Below, piece after piece: positions 20,922 to 30,668 of a stretch of DNA of 64,000 bases (within the stretch, counting starts at the first letter, position 1; each line of letters starts with the position of its first letter). The DNA is taken from NCBI RefSeq assembly GCF_014201335.1, contig NZ_JACHEB010000005.1:124001-188000 (forward strand), given 5' to 3'. The translations under genes and the position numbers were made by a program. Under the pieces are notes generated by a model. The model did not search any database, was not told the DNA's origin, and saw only the letters and a list, made by a program, of their open reading frames with translations. This DNA is from Tunturiibacter gelidiferens (GTDB taxonomy: Bacteria > Acidobacteriota > Terriglobia > Terriglobales > Acidobacteriaceae).

Positions 20922-22274
20922 ATGCCAGACCCTATCGCACCAGAGGAAGCTACCTCTCAAGTGCAAGCTCCCTTCGAATCCTGGGGCCGCTACCCTACCT
21001 ACGGCGCAAAGCTGCTCCCGCTCCACTGGCAGAGCGATTTTCCCGCCCTCACCGCCGACCTCCACAACGGTGCTCTCCCTGTTGGTATGGGCCGCAGCTA
21101 TGGCGACGTTTGCCTGCTCAAGGACGGCAACCTCCTCGTCACCACCGCGATGAACCGCCTCATCGACTTCGACGCTGAGACCGGCCTCCTCACTGCCGAA
21201 GCCGGCGTAACCCTAGCGCAGATCCTGGACTTCGCCGTCCCCCGTGGCTTCTTCCTCCCCGTCACGCCCGGAACAAAATATGTAACCCTTGGTGGAGCAA
21301 TCGCCAACGACATCCACGGCAAAAACCATCACTCCGCCGGAACCTTCGGTCGCCACATCGCGCAGTTCGAGCTCGTCCGCTCTGACGGCTCCCGAATGAT
21401 CTGCTCCCCAACAGAGAACTCCGAGTTCTACTCTGCAACCATCGGGGGCCTTGGTCTCACCGGCGTTATCACCTGGGCCACCCTCCGTCTCAAACCCATC
21501 GTCTCCCGCAAGATCGACTATGAAGGCATCCAGTTCCACGGCATCGACGAGTTCCTCGACCTCACCAACCAGGCCCACGACATCGAGTACACCGTCAGCT
21601 GGGTCGACGTCACCTCCACCGGACGCAACTTTGCCCGCGGCGTCTTCATGCAGGGCGACCACTCAACGAAAAAAGACGACCTCAAACCTTCGCCCAAGCC
21701 AAAGCTTGTCTTCCCCTTCGAAGCCCCCGGCTTCGCCCTCAACGCCCTGACTGTCAGCCTCTTCAACACAGCCTTCTTTCATAAGCAGATCCACAAACGC
21801 GCTGTCGCTCTCCAGGACTACGAGCCCTTCTTCTATCCACTTGACAAGGTCCTCCGCTGGAACCGCATGTACGGCAAGCGCGGACTCCTCCAGTTCCAGT
21901 ACGTCATCCCGTGGGAGCACGCCAAAGAGGGAACCGTCGCCATCCTCCACGAGGTCGCCAAATCAGGCCTCGCCAGCTTTCTCGCCGTACTCAAAGCTTT
22001 TGGTGACGTACCCTCTCCCGGCATGATGAGCTTCCCCAAACCGGGCATCACCCTCGCCCTCGACTTCCCCATCAAGCCCGACAAGAGCTTCCCCCTCTTT
22101 CAGCGCTTAGCTGACATGACCCTTGAGTTCGGCGGCCGCCTCTATCCTGCCAAAGACGCCGCCATGACGGCCCCTCAGTTCCAGGCCTTCTACCCCCAAT
22201 GGCAGCACTTCGCCCAATACCGTGACCCCCTCCTTACCTCCAGCTTCTGGGAGCGCGTCACTCAAAATTCATAA
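20922..22274 (+). CDS. FAD-dependent oxidase, DprE1-like (decaprenylphosphoryl-ribose 2-oxidase family)
   Basis: VAO-type flavoprotein resembling mycobacterial DprE1, which oxidises the 2'-OH of polyprenyl-phosphoryl-ribose before a partner SDR reduces it to the arabinose form. Start ATG 20922 is chosen because the upstream ATG at 20877 falls inside the rplT terminator. Visible features: PVGMGRSYGD (FAD PP-loop), GGAIANDIHGKNHH (matching the DprE1 DIHGKNHH signature), and the C-terminal FGGRLYPAKD containing the conserved lysine. The position equivalent to the benzothiazinone-reactive cysteine (motif WNICVDFP from memory) is Ala379 in GITLALDFP. Length 450 aa versus about 460. The SDR partner follows after 19 bases. 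Confidence 0.88.
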   Translation: MPDPIAPEEATSQVQAPFESWGRYPTYGAKLLPLHWQSDFPALTADLHNGALPVGMGRSYGDVCLLKDGNLLVTTAMNRLIDFDAETGLLTAEAGVTLAQILDFAVPRGFFLPVTPGTKYVTLGGAIANDIHGKNHHSAGTFGRHIAQFELVRSDGSRMICSPTENSEFYSATIGGLGLTGVITWATLRLKPIVSRKIDYEGIQFHGIDEFLDLTNQAHDIEYTVSWVDVTSTGRNFARGVFMQGDHSTKKDDLKPSPKPKLVFPFEAPGFALNALTVSLFNTAFFHKQIHKRAVALQDYEPFFYPLDKVLRWNRMYGKRGLLQFQYVIPWEHAKEGTVAILHEVAKSGLASFLAVLKAFGDVPSPGMMSFPKPGITLALDFPIKPDKSFPLFQRLADMTLEFGGRLYPAKDAAMTAPQFQAFYPQWQHFAQYRDPLLTSSFWERVTQNS

Positions 22275-22293
22275 GACCGGATACAGCAAGCCT

Positions 22294-23061
22294 ATGAGCA
22301 CCACCCCGCAAGCGACAACTCCACCGCGCAAGATCCTCGTCCTCGGCGCCACCTCTGGCATCGCTGAAGCCACCTGCCGCATCTGGGCCTTCCAGGGCGC
22401 AAGCCTCTTCCTCGTCGCCCGCAACGCCGAAAAACTCGCCGCAGTCGCCGCCGATCTCAAAACCCGCGGCGCCAGCTACGTCGACACCGCCGTCGCCGAC
22501 CTCGACGACACCGAACAGCATCCCGCACTCCTCGCCCACGCCGTCAACTCCCTCACCGGCATGGACATTGCATACCTCGCCCATGGCGTCCTTGGCGATC
22601 AGGCCGAAGCCGAGCGTGACTTCAACACCGCTGCCCAGATCCTCCACACTAACTTCGTCGCCCCCGTATCGCTCCTCACCTGGCTTGCCAACTTCTGCGT
22701 CCAGCGTCGCGCTGGCACTCTTGCCGTCATATCCTCTGTAGCTGGCGACCGAGGCCGCAAATCCAACTACCTCTACGGCTCCTCAAAAGCCGGCCTGTCA
22801 GCATTCCTAGGCGGCTTGAGAAACCGCGTCGACCGCGAAGGCGTCACCGTCCTCACCATCAAGCCCGGCCCCGTCAAAACCGCAATGACCGCCAACATGC
22901 CGAAGAGTGAAAAGTTCGCCGACGTTGAATCCGTGGCTGAGTCTATCGTCAGCGCCATCGACAAGCGCAAAGACATCCTCTATGTCCCGTTTCAGTGGCA
23001 GCCCATCATGTTCATCATCCGCAACATTCCAGAGCGCATCTTCAAAAAGTTGAATCTCTAG
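22294..23061 (+). CDS. SDR oxidoreductase, DprE2-like
   Basis: NAD(P)H-dependent short-chain dehydrogenase, probable reductive partner of the preceding DprE1-like oxidase in epimerising a polyprenyl-phosphate sugar. Start ATG 22294 places the nucleotide loop (LVLGATSGIAEA) near the N-terminus and gives 255 aa, the size of DprE2. Catalytic YxxxK appears as NYLYGSSKAGL, preceded by the Ser in VISSVAGDRG, and PGPVKTAM follows. The C-terminus has a hydrophobic, basic tail (PIMFIIRNIPERIFKKLNL) as in membrane-associated DprE2 proteins. The 19-base spacing and shared strand argue for one operon. Its 3' end overlaps the convergent transglutaminase gene by 4 bases. Confidence 0.88.
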   Translation: MSTTPQATTPPRKILVLGATSGIAEATCRIWAFQGASLFLVARNAEKLAAVAADLKTRGASYVDTAVADLDDTEQHPALLAHAVNSLTGMDIAYLAHGVLGDQAEAERDFNTAAQILHTNFVAPVSLLTWLANFCVQRRAGTLAVISSVAGDRGRKSNYLYGSSKAGLSAFLGGLRNRVDREGVTVLTIKPGPVKTAMTANMPKSEKFADVESVAESIVSAIDKRKDILYVPFQWQPIMFIIRNIPERIFKKLNL

Positions 23062-24053
23062 CTATTGCCCTGCTGCTGTTGCGCCATCTGCTGTTGCCGC
23101 GTCGGCGGAGGCGGTTGCTCCGGTAGTTGCGTCGCCTTCTCCACCAGAATCGACCAGTCCTCAGGCACCGGAAGTTCCTGATCGAGCGACGGAGTCCCCA
23201 AACTCGGCGTCACCCTCACCGCAACGGTCAGCTCACTCGCGGCGCGTCCGCGAAAGATCCCGTGGGTAGGTGGCACATCGGAATAGTCTCGCCCGATCGC
23301 GGTACGAATATGCCGATCTCCCGCCACCAGCCAGTTCGTCGGATCGAACCCAACCCACCCCAGATGCGGAATCAACGCCTCAATCCACGCATGTGTGGCC
23401 GAACTGATCGACCGGTCCATGTCGCTCTCACCATGAAACAGATACCCGCTCACATAGCGACAGGGAATCCGCAGCTTCGACCGCACCAGCGTAATCATGA
23501 TGTGCGCGAAGTCCTGGCAAACACCAGCCTTCGTACCTAACGCCAGATCGATCGGCGAATCGACATTGGTCGACTTCGGCTTGTAGTCGAAGTACTCATA
23601 GATCTGCTGATTCAAGTGATGGAGCACCATCAGCGGATCATCTCTGCGCCGCACATCCAGCTCCCGAGCCAGAGCGTCCAGCGCCGGCGTCGGCGCAGTA
23701 AACTCACTCGGCAGCAGCATCTCCCAGTAGTCGCCCTGCTCCACCATGGCGTCCAGATCCGCCCACGCGTCCGGCGCCAGAAATGCCGGGACCTGTGCCG
23801 CCGGTTGCACCTCTACCAGCGACTCGGCAACAATCACCAACTGCCCATGCATCCCAGGAATGTCGAAGTGGTGAACATGATTCGACAGATGGTCGCGATA
23901 GCTGAAGACTCTGCATCGCGGGCTCACCGAAAGATGAAACGTCAGGCAGCGCTGATTCTGATCGCTTCGCGGGTGCATCCGCGTCTCCATCATGCTCTCG
24001 CTGACTTGGTTGCTGTACAGGAACTTCGTCAGATGGCGAATCGAATAGTACAT
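23058..24053 (-). CDS. Transglutaminase-like cysteine peptidase with bacterial N-terminal domain
   Basis: Papain-fold transglutaminase-like enzyme of the type found beside circularly permuted ATP-grasp and alpha-E genes. Start at 24053 (MYYSIRHLTKFLYS) is supported by GGGAGAGG directly upstream; an ATG 12 codons earlier lacks a site. The N-terminal beta domain (1-100) has YxIRHxTxFxY. The catalytic triad is visible: Cys179 in GVCQDFAHIM, His221 in SATHAWIEA and Asp237 in GFDPTNW. The last about 25 residues are Pro/Gln-rich. It is the distal gene of the operon starting with cysteine dioxygenase. The family is predicted to hydrolyse or ligate peptide amides. Confidence 0.93.
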   Translation of the reverse strand: MYYSIRHLTKFLYSNQVSESMMETRMHPRSDQNQRCLTFHLSVSPRCRVFSYRDHLSNHVHHFDIPGMHGQLVIVAESLVEVQPAAQVPAFLAPDAWADLDAMVEQGDYWEMLLPSEFTAPTPALDALARELDVRRRDDPLMVLHHLNQQIYEYFDYKPKSTNVDSPIDLALGTKAGVCQDFAHIMITLVRSKLRIPCRYVSGYLFHGESDMDRSISSATHAWIEALIPHLGWVGFDPTNWLVAGDRHIRTAIGRDYSDVPPTHGIFRGRAASELTVAVRVTPSLGTPSLDQELPVPEDWSILVEKATQLPEQPPPPTRQQQMAQQQQGNS

Positions 24054-24092
24054 AACCTCTCCCTTTCGATTTCGCGGGATATGCTGCATCTT

Positions 24093-25103
24093 CTAAAACG
24101 GCCAGTTAAAGAGCCAGCCGAGCCGCCATCGGTCCTGCTGATACCAAACAATAGCAGGTAGAACGGTCGCGAACGCCGTCGGCAATAACAATTGCAGCCA
24201 AAGGTTATTCGTATGAAACACGCTCGACAACACGGTTCGAGTCGCTCCCTGCGCAAACGCGCTCAACAGGAAGATCGCCAGCGACGCTCGTCCCACCCAC
24301 ACCAGCGCCACGCCCACCCGGTGATTCTCAAGCACCCGCGCAAGTAGAAGAAGTGCGGCGGTCCCGGTCAGACCCAGACCGATATAGGTCCACCGATTCG
24401 GGTACCCATAGAAATAAGTAGCCGCGAACTGAAATGCAGCCACCAGCACAAAGCCAATGGCAGCCATCCACTTTGGGACACGTTCCAGCCGAAAGATCTG
24501 ATGGCCGACCCACATTCCGGCAGCTACAAAGCAGAACTCCCACTGCACGCGGTTCATGATGTACGAACCGTAGGCCGGCGCTATCGCAGCCACCACCGCG
24601 AGCAAAAACCGCAGCCAGTTCGGAAGCCGAGACGTCAATAACGCCACCATAAGACAGAAGAACAACGTGAACAGGAACCAGCTCACGCTTCCGTCCGCAA
24701 CGTTCATCAGAAATGTCTTCCAGTGAAAAGGAGAATAGCTTACCTGGAATCGCCCGATCACGGGACCGAGCGCCGCGGAGATGACAGCGAACAGCAAATA
24801 GGGATACAGAATCGTCTTCACCTTTTCGAGAGTGAAGTCGCTCGCTCCTCGTCGCCGAATGCTCCCCAACACAAACAGCCCCGAGACAAAGAAAAATGCA
24901 GGCATGTGAAAGCTGTAAATGAAATTTTCAGAGATTGCCATCCCTGGACCCGTCCACCAGCCCCGGTGCTCGACCCCTTGTGCCGTATGGCCATAGACGA
25001 CCAGGATGATCGCAAGACCCTTCACAAGGTCCACAATATTTGATCGCTTCCCGCTGGTGATCGGCTCCAATGTTGCGGCTGCCGTCTGTCCCTGTTCGAT
25101 CAT
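24093..25103 (-). CDS. Acyltransferase 3 family membrane protein
   Basis: Integral membrane O-acyltransferase, 336 aa with about ten predicted membrane helices. The family histidine appears in helix one (IILVVYGHTAQGV), and SFHMPAFFFVSGLF is the second conserved block. Such enzymes transfer acetyl, succinyl or other acyl groups onto exported sugars or peptides. Its ATG follows the stop of the alpha-E gene with no gap (TAGATG), so the two are translationally linked. Its location inside the ATP-grasp/alpha-E/transglutaminase set is unusual, and the acceptor is unknown. Confidence 0.9.
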   Translation of the reverse strand: MIEQGQTAAATLEPITSGKRSNIVDLVKGLAIILVVYGHTAQGVEHRGWWTGPGMAISENFIYSFHMPAFFFVSGLFVLGSIRRRGASDFTLEKVKTILYPYLLFAVISAALGPVIGRFQVSYSPFHWKTFLMNVADGSVSWFLFTLFFCLMVALLTSRLPNWLRFLLAVVAAIAPAYGSYIMNRVQWEFCFVAAGMWVGHQIFRLERVPKWMAAIGFVLVAAFQFAATYFYGYPNRWTYIGLGLTGTAALLLLARVLENHRVGVALVWVGRASLAIFLLSAFAQGATRTVLSSVFHTNNLWLQLLLPTAFATVLPAIVWYQQDRWRLGWLFNWPF

Positions 25104-26090
25104 CTACCCTGCCAGTGCCGCCTGAATGGAATAGTCCACGTACAACTCGTAGATCGTCTCATGAATCGCTCGACACTGAGCCTGGATACCCCCCAGGTAC
25201 GCCACCACATCCTGATTCAAAATCTCGTCCACACTGCTGTAGTTTAGCGACGACTGCAGCCGCCCGCTCAACCGACGTAAGCCCTCAGCGCGGCTCCTGC
25301 CGCTGTCCCCCTGAATCTTCTCGAGCGCGCACTGCAGACTATCGATCGAAAATCGAACTGAGTGTGGAAACTCTTCATCGAGCAGAAGAAACTCGAAGAT
25401 CTGCTCTGGAGTCAGGTCGGCGGTGTATACCTTGCAGTACGCCTCAAACGCGGTCGCAGAACGCAACAGCCCCATCCAGTCCAGGTACTCATTGCCATCG
25501 GTCGCCCTTTCAGGGTACCCCCACAGATCGATGTGGTACGCCTGGAGCAACAGCGCCGTCGCGCTCGCTCGCTCAATGTACCGTCCCACCTGAATAAACT
25601 GCCAGCCCTCGCCGTGATTCATCGTCGAATCGGTAACACCCTGAAACTGATGCGCAGCCTCCAACACCGACTGCAGAAACTCACTGGGTTGCGTAACTCC
25701 TGCCCCAAAGGCCTCCGACTGCGTACGATGCTGCAACTCCGGCCGCGTCACCTGCAGGTAAAGGCTGTTCAGACGATGCCACTGCTCCGTCGAAATCTGC
25801 TCTCTCACATGCCGCGAGTTCTCCCTCGCCGCAATAATGCACGACAAAATCGAAGCCTTGTTCTCCGTGTCGAAGGTCAGCGCCTGCGTCAGCGCATACG
25901 GCTCCCCGGTCCACTCGATATTCTTCGGGCCGCCCAGAGCCTGCAGCACCCTCTTCCATCGGCGCTCTGCGCTGATCGGACTCTCGTCCAGCATCAGGTT
26001 CAGATTCACATCCAGCAGCCGCGTTGTATGTTCCGCGCGCTCGAGATACCGGCTCATCCAGTACAAACTATCCGCAACCCGCGACAGCAT
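25104..26090 (-). CDS. Alpha-E domain protein (DUF403)
   Basis: All-helical alpha-E protein, 328 aa, that in genomes nearly always accompanies a circularly permuted ATP-grasp enzyme. Start at 26090 (MLSRVADSLYWMSRYLERAEH, the canonical N-terminus) is preferred over the ATG two codons upstream because the GGGGG ribosome site is 6 bases before it. Conserved features include YWMSRYLERAEHTTRLLD at the N-terminus and a second similar helix GRYIERASATALLLQ in the middle, reflecting the internal alpha-E repeat. The role is inferred from published genome context: handling an ATP-grasp-made peptide. Adjacent to both neighbours with minimal spacing. Confidence 0.94.
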   Translation of the reverse strand: MLSRVADSLYWMSRYLERAEHTTRLLDVNLNLMLDESPISAERRWKRVLQALGGPKNIEWTGEPYALTQALTFDTENKASILSCIIAARENSRHVREQISTEQWHRLNSLYLQVTRPELQHRTQSEAFGAGVTQPSEFLQSVLEAAHQFQGVTDSTMNHGEGWQFIQVGRYIERASATALLLQAYHIDLWGYPERATDGNEYLDWMGLLRSATAFEAYCKVYTADLTPEQIFEFLLLDEEFPHSVRFSIDSLQCALEKIQGDSGRSRAEGLRRLSGRLQSSLNYSSVDEILNQDVVAYLGGIQAQCRAIHETIYELYVDYSIQAALAG

Positions 26091-26102
26091 CGACATCCCC
26101 CT

Positions 26103-27569
26103 TCACTGACTCAGCACCCACGTATCTTTACTCCCACCACCCTGCGAAGAGTTCACCACCAGAGATCCCTGGTTCAATGCAACCCGCGTCAACCCGCCCG
26201 GCACAATCGTCACCTTATCGCCGTACAGCACATAAGGCCGCAGATCCACATGGCGCGGCTGCAGTTCATCACCGATCAAACAAGGCGCCCGCGAAAACGA
26301 GATCGTCGGTTGAGCAATATAGTTCCTCGGATCCGCCTCAATCTTCCGCGCGAACTCCTCCTGCTCCGCCTTGGTCGACTGCGGCCCAATCAGCATCCCA
26401 TACCCGCCGCTCTCACCTACCGCCTTCACCACCAGCTTGTCGAGATTCGCCAGCACGTGCTGCCGCTCCTTAGGTCTGGTCAACAAATACGTCTCGACAT
26501 TCTTCAGCACCGGCTCTTCGCTCAGGTAGTACTTGATGATCTCCGGAACATACGCATACAGCGCTTTGTCATCGGCCACACCTGTCCCGAACGCATTCGC
26601 CAGCGTCACATTCCCCGCGCGGTAAGCATTGAACAACCCCGCGACTCCAAGAATCGAATCCCCACGAAACGCCAGCGGATCGATGAAGTCATCGTCCACA
26701 CGTCGATAGATCACATCCACCCGCCGCAACCCAATCGTCGTGCGCATGTACACGACATTGTCATGCGTCACTAGATCGCGCCCCTCCACCAGCTCGATCC
26801 CCATCTGCCGAGCAAGATACGCATGCTCAAAGTAGGCCGAGTTGAACACCCCCGGTGAAAGCAGAACAATGTTCGGCTCCGGCCGCCCCTCGGGTGCGAG
26901 CGACCGCAGAGTCCCCAGCAGCAGCTGCGTGTACTGCTCAATCGGCCTCACGTTATAGCTGCGAAACAGTTGCGGAAAGATCCTCTTCATCACCCTGCGG
27001 TTAGTCAGCATGTAGCTGACCCCGCTCGGAACGCGAAGATTATCCTCCAGCACCACAAACTCGCCGCTCTCCAGCCGAATCAGATCCGTCCCGCACACGG
27101 CGATATAAACATTCCGCGGAACCTGCAACCCCATCATCTGCCGGCGATAGTGTTTGCAGCTATACACCACCTCACGCGGCACGATTCCGTCATCCAGAAT
27201 TCGTCCCTCGTTATAGATGTCCCTCAAGAAAAGATTCAGTGCCGTAATCCGCTGCGTCAGCCCATGCTCCACCGTCTCCCACTCGGCGGCCGTAATGATT
27301 CGCGGAATCAGGTCATACGGAAAGATCTTCTCCGTCCCCTCTTCGCGTCCATACACCGTAAACGTGATGCCCTGGTTCAGAAAGCTGAGATCGGCAGACT
27401 GCTTCCTTCGTTGCAACTCCTCGGGAGGCAGCGACAAAAAGTGATCCAGCAAAGGCTCGCAGTGCCGACGCAGATCGCTCTGCCCTAGGAACATCTCATC
27501 ATAGGCATGGTCCAGCAGATAGTTTTTCAGAGCCGCATGCTCGAACTGGGATGATTGAGCTGGATGCAT
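26103..27569 (-). CDS. Circularly permuted ATP-grasp protein (DUF404/DUF407)
   Basis: Predicted ATP-dependent amino-acid or peptide ligase with a permuted ATP-grasp fold, 488 aa. I start at ATG 27569 ([19 protein letters not shown]), with AAGG 6 bases upstream; a GTG at 27593 adding eight residues is the alternative. Visible family blocks: [24 protein letters not shown] split around residues 75-100, [15 protein letters not shown] in the centre, [35 protein letters not shown] and, near the end, [16 protein letters not shown]. It lies between cysteine dioxygenase and the alpha-E gene in one orientation. The product is unknown, and no amidoligase-type E2 partner is visible here. Confidence 0.93.
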   Translation of the reverse strand: MHPAQSSQFEHAALKNYLLDHAYDEMFLGQSDLRRHCEPLLDHFLSLPPEELQRRKQSADLSFLNQGITFTVYGREEGTEKIFPYDLIPRIITAAEWETVEHGLTQRITALNLFLRDIYNEGRILDDGIVPREVVYSCKHYRRQMMGLQVPRNVYIAVCGTDLIRLESGEFVVLEDNLRVPSGVSYMLTNRRVMKRIFPQLFRSYNVRPIEQYTQLLLGTLRSLAPEGRPEPNIVLLSPGVFNSAYFEHAYLARQMGIELVEGRDLVTHDNVVYMRTTIGLRRVDVIYRRVDDDFIDPLAFRGDSILGVAGLFNAYRAGNVTLANAFGTGVADDKALYAYVPEIIKYYLSEEPVLKNVETYLLTRPKERQHVLANLDKLVVKAVGESGGYGMLIGPQSTKAEQEEFARKIEADPRNYIAQPTISFSRAPCLIGDELQPRHVDLRPYVLYGDKVTIVPGGLTRVALNQGSLVVNSSQGGGSKDTWVLSQ

Positions 27570-27618
27570 TGGGAGCCTTGAGTATAGCGGCACATCCCCA
27601 CGCCACCAAACCCAATCT

Positions 27619-28254
27619 CTACTTCTCCACCAGCTCCCCGTCCTTGCTGAAGTAGCTCAACTGCCGCCGATAGCACCGCTGCTTCTCCAGATCGAACGCG
27701 ATGCAAGAATCAAAGGGCTTAGAGTAGACATGCAGGCTCACACACCCGCCCTTACTGGCATTCTCGATCTGGTGAATCGTCTGCAGCTTATCCACCGTGA
27801 CCATTCCCGTGCCTTCCGCGCACCCCACCGTCCGCACTTTATCGATCTGCAACTCCGTCGCCCCACCCAGGCAATCGATATTCACCACATTCTGGTTCTG
27901 CGGAGCATTACAGCTCGTATGGTGAAACTCGTGCGTCAGCACCTCACCCTGGGACACCGTCATCCATCCCAGCTGCCCGTTATGCGTATGAATCGCCGTC
28001 TTCTGCCCCGGAGACCAGCAGATCGTCATCACCTCAAACAACTCATCCCGATAGATCAAATTCCGCGTATAAAAACTATCTCGCCACCAGATGTAGTGCT
28101 GAAGTGCCTCCGGCCGTAGGGTCGTCGCGGCCATATACTCCGCAATCCGATCCTTCGTAATCAGGTCCCGCTCCAACTCCTTCAGGCCCGCGACAAAATC
28201 TCCAACCGACGTATGCAGTGGATGCGTATCATCGATCGTTCTACCCTTGTTCAT
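27619..28254 (-). CDS. Cysteine dioxygenase type I
   Basis: Mononuclear non-haem iron cupin that oxidises L-cysteine to cysteine sulfinate, 211 aa. The iron ligands are His89 and His91 in [11 protein letters not shown] and His161 in TIHQIENA. The block [19 protein letters not shown] precedes the cupin motif as in family members, and the active-site Tyr-Arg region is [10 protein letters not shown]. Its stop is 49 bases before the ATP-grasp ATG on the same strand, so it is probably the first gene of the operon. A related thiol dioxygenase acting on another thiol is possible. Divergent from typA across 248 bases that hold no visible gene. Confidence 0.92.
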   Translation of the reverse strand: MNKGRTIDDTHPLHTSVGDFVAGLKELERDLITKDRIAEYMAATTLRPEALQHYIWWRDSFYTRNLIYRDELFEVMTICWSPGQKTAIHTHNGQLGWMTVSQGEVLTHEFHHTSCNAPQNQNVVNIDCLGGATELQIDKVRTVGCAEGTGMVTVDKLQTIHQIENASKGGCVSLHVYSKPFDSCIAFDLEKQRCYRRQLSYFSKDGELVEK

Positions 28255-28502
28255 ATGCTCACCGTACCCGGCACCAGGCTGCCGTCCCTATCAAGCATAC
28301 TCCCGCAACCCACATCGACTGATCTCAACCGCATCGCAGCACCCTACCACCGCCAAACATAAGCATTCCGCTAATTCCAGCCACAATTCGCCTCTCGATT
28401 CCGTCATTTAGGCCAATTTACCCTCAACTGCTGTAAACTAGGAGAGACGCGCACTTCCCCAAAAAAACCATTATCAAGCGCCCAGACAGGATGTAAACCC
28501 GA

Positions 28503-30335
28503 GTGAGCAACTCAACCGCAATAGCCGTTAAGCCAATCTTCAACATCGCTATCATCGCCCACGTCGATCATGGCAAAACCACCCTCGTCGACGCCATGCT
28601 GCGCCAGTCAGGCACCTTCCGCTCCAACGAAGCCGTCGCCGACCGCGTCATGGACTCCAACGATCTTGAAAAAGAGCGCGGCATTACCATTCTCGCCAAG
28701 AACACCGCCCTCTACTATCACGATAACAAGATCAACATCGTCGACACCCCGGGCCACGCCGACTTCGGCGGTGAAGTAGAACGCGCCCTCAAGATGGTCG
28801 ATGGCGTCGTCCTCCTCGTCGATGCGTCCGAAGGCCCTCTGCCTCAGACCCGCTACGTGCTCTCGAAGGCCCTCGAAGCCGGCCTTACGCCGATGGTAGT
28901 CATCAACAAGATCGACCGCCCCGACGCGCGTCCCCAGGAAGTCCTCAACGAAGTCTATGACCTGTTCATCGACCTCGACGCCGACGAGTCCGTCCTCGAC
29001 TTCCCCGTCCTCTACACCAACGGCAAGCTGGGCACCGCCACCGCAGATCTTGCGACTCCCGGCACAGACCTCCAGCCCCTCTTCGAGCAGATCGTTCAGA
29101 CCATCCCCGTCTCCAAAGGCGACCCCGAAGGTACCCTCCAGATCCTGGTCACAAACCTCGACTACTCCGACTACCTTGGTCGTCTCGCCATTGGCCGTGT
29201 CTTCAACGGCACCATGCGCACCGGCCAGGAGTACACCGTCGCCAAGATCGACGGCACCTTCACCAAGCACAAGATCACCAAGCTCTTCAGCTTTTCCGGC
29301 CTCAAGCGCACCGACATCGAAGAGACCCAGGTAGGCGACATCGTCGCCATCGCCGGTATCCCCGGCATCTTCATCGGCGAAAGCTTCTGCGATCTCGAGA
29401 ACCCGCAGCCTCTGCCGCAGATCACCATTGACGAGCCGACGATCGCCATTCAGTTCAACGTCAACAACTCGCCCTTTGCCGGACGGGAAGGAAAGTTCGT
29501 CACCTCGCGCAATCTCCGCGACCGTCTTGAAAAAGAGCTCCTCACCAACGTCTCCCTCAAGATGCAGGACACCGGTTCCCCCGATTCGTTCAAAGTCCTC
29601 GGACGTGGCGAACTTCAACTCGGCATCCTCATCGAAATGATGCGTCGCGAAGGCTTCGAACTGATGGCAAGCCGTCCCGAGATCGTCACCAAGAAGATTG
29701 ACGACGCCGTGATGGAGCCGGTCGAACACCTCTCCATCGACGTCCCCGAAAACTTCGTCGGCACCGTTATCGAGCGCCTCGGACCAAGAAAAGGCGAGAT
29801 GGTCAAGATGGTCAACCACGGCTCAGGCCGCGTCCGCATGGAGTTCCGCATCCCCTCGCGCGGTCTCATCGGCCTCCGCTCCGAGATGCTCACCGAAACC
29901 CGCGGCACCATCATCATGAACTCCATCCTCGACGGCTACATCGCCTACCAGGGTGAGATTCCGCAGCGTCTCTCGGGTGCATTGATCTCCGACCGCCAGG
30001 GCACCACCACTGCCTACGCGCTCGAAGGCCTTCAGGATCGCGGCGTTCTCTTCGTCTCCGACGGTGTTGAAGTCTACGAGGGCATGGTCGTCGGCGAACA
30101 CTCGCGCGACAACGATCTCGACGTCAACTGCGTCCGCGAAAAGAAGCTCTCGAACATGCGCGCCTCGGGCTCGGACGATGCCGTCCGCCTCGTGCCCTAC
30201 AAGCAGCTCACCCTCGAGCAGTGCATCGAGTTCATCGCGGATGATGAGCTGGTTGAAGTTACGCCTAAGTCGTTGCGCATGCGCAAGAAGGTGCTGCAGG
30301 CTAACCGGCGTCCTCGTAAGGGCAGCAGCGAATAG
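28503..30335 (+). CDS. typA: Ribosome-associated GTPase TypA/BipA
   Basis: Translational GTPase related to EF-G that aids ribosome assembly and stress or cold adaptation. The start is GTG 28503, with AGGA about 12 bases upstream. G-domain motifs: G1 [13 protein letters not shown]2 in [10 protein letters not shown]3 [12 protein letters not shown]4 [10 protein letters not shown]. Domains II and III follow and the TypA-specific C-terminal domain ends [13 protein letters not shown]. Length 610 aa is exactly in range. A strong terminator at 30362 closes the transcript. Confidence 0.97.
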   Translation: MSNSTAIAVKPIFNIAIIAHVDHGKTTLVDAMLRQSGTFRSNEAVADRVMDSNDLEKERGITILAKNTALYYHDNKINIVDTPGHADFGGEVERALKMVDGVVLLVDASEGPLPQTRYVLSKALEAGLTPMVVINKIDRPDARPQEVLNEVYDLFIDLDADESVLDFPVLYTNGKLGTATADLATPGTDLQPLFEQIVQTIPVSKGDPEGTLQILVTNLDYSDYLGRLAIGRVFNGTMRTGQEYTVAKIDGTFTKHKITKLFSFSGLKRTDIEETQVGDIVAIAGIPGIFIGESFCDLENPQPLPQITIDEPTIAIQFNVNNSPFAGREGKFVTSRNLRDRLEKELLTNVSLKMQDTGSPDSFKVLGRGELQLGILIEMMRREGFELMASRPEIVTKKIDDAVMEPVEHLSIDVPENFVGTVIERLGPRKGEMVKMVNHGSGRVRMEFRIPSRGLIGLRSEMLTETRGTIIMNSILDGYIAYQGEIPQRLSGALISDRQGTTTAYALEGLQDRGVLFVSDGVEVYEGMVVGEHSRDNDLDVNCVREKKLSNMRASGSDDAVRLVPYKQLTLEQCIEFIADDELVEVTPKSLRMRKKVLQANRRPRKGSSE

Positions 30336-30361
30336 TTGCTGACGAAATATGTTTGGTTTGG

Positions 30362-30396
30362 CGGCCGGACCTTTGGGTTCGGCCGTTGTTTTTTTT
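30362..30396 (+). terminator. Terminator after typA
   Basis: Stem CGGCCG plus G-U/A-U/C-G extension (30362-30371 with 30376-30385, loop TTTG) followed by TTG and eight T residues. Confidence 0.9.
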
Positions 30397-30590
30397 GTGG
30401 GTGGGAAGAAAAAATTATTTCGTGGTGGATGTGGCTTTTTGCAGGGGTATTTGCGAAAAGTGGGTGTTTTGGTGTCGTGTTTTTGTGGTGTGAGGATGGT
30501 GTTTTGCGTGGTGGACGTGGAGTTTAAGCATCGACTTTTTCGGCTTCTGAAAATGTGACACGTTTTTGAAGTTTATTTTCCTCTGAGTCT
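30397..30590 (+). repeat. GT-rich dispersed intergenic repeat, copy A
   Basis: Noncoding, with abrupt GT richness unlike the flanking genes. It shares ordered blocks with 62262-62425: TTGTGGTG (30483), GATGGTG (30495), CGTGGTG (30507), GGACGTG (30513) and CGACTTTT (30532). Conceptual translations of the complementary strand of both copies also align around NTxFxQxPL, though neither is a plausible protein. It fills the 333-base gap after typA. Confidence 0.6.
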
Positions 30591-30668
30591 GGCGACTGAG
30601 GATGTGATGATCGAGTTCTACGATTGAAGCGGCGACAATGTGGTCGTAGCGTATGCCGCCGCTCAGCC

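Noticed and set aside
28608-29819. 403-codon open frame on the minus strand
   Set aside because: Antisense to typA, with Val/Asp/Glu-rich shadow composition and no motif.
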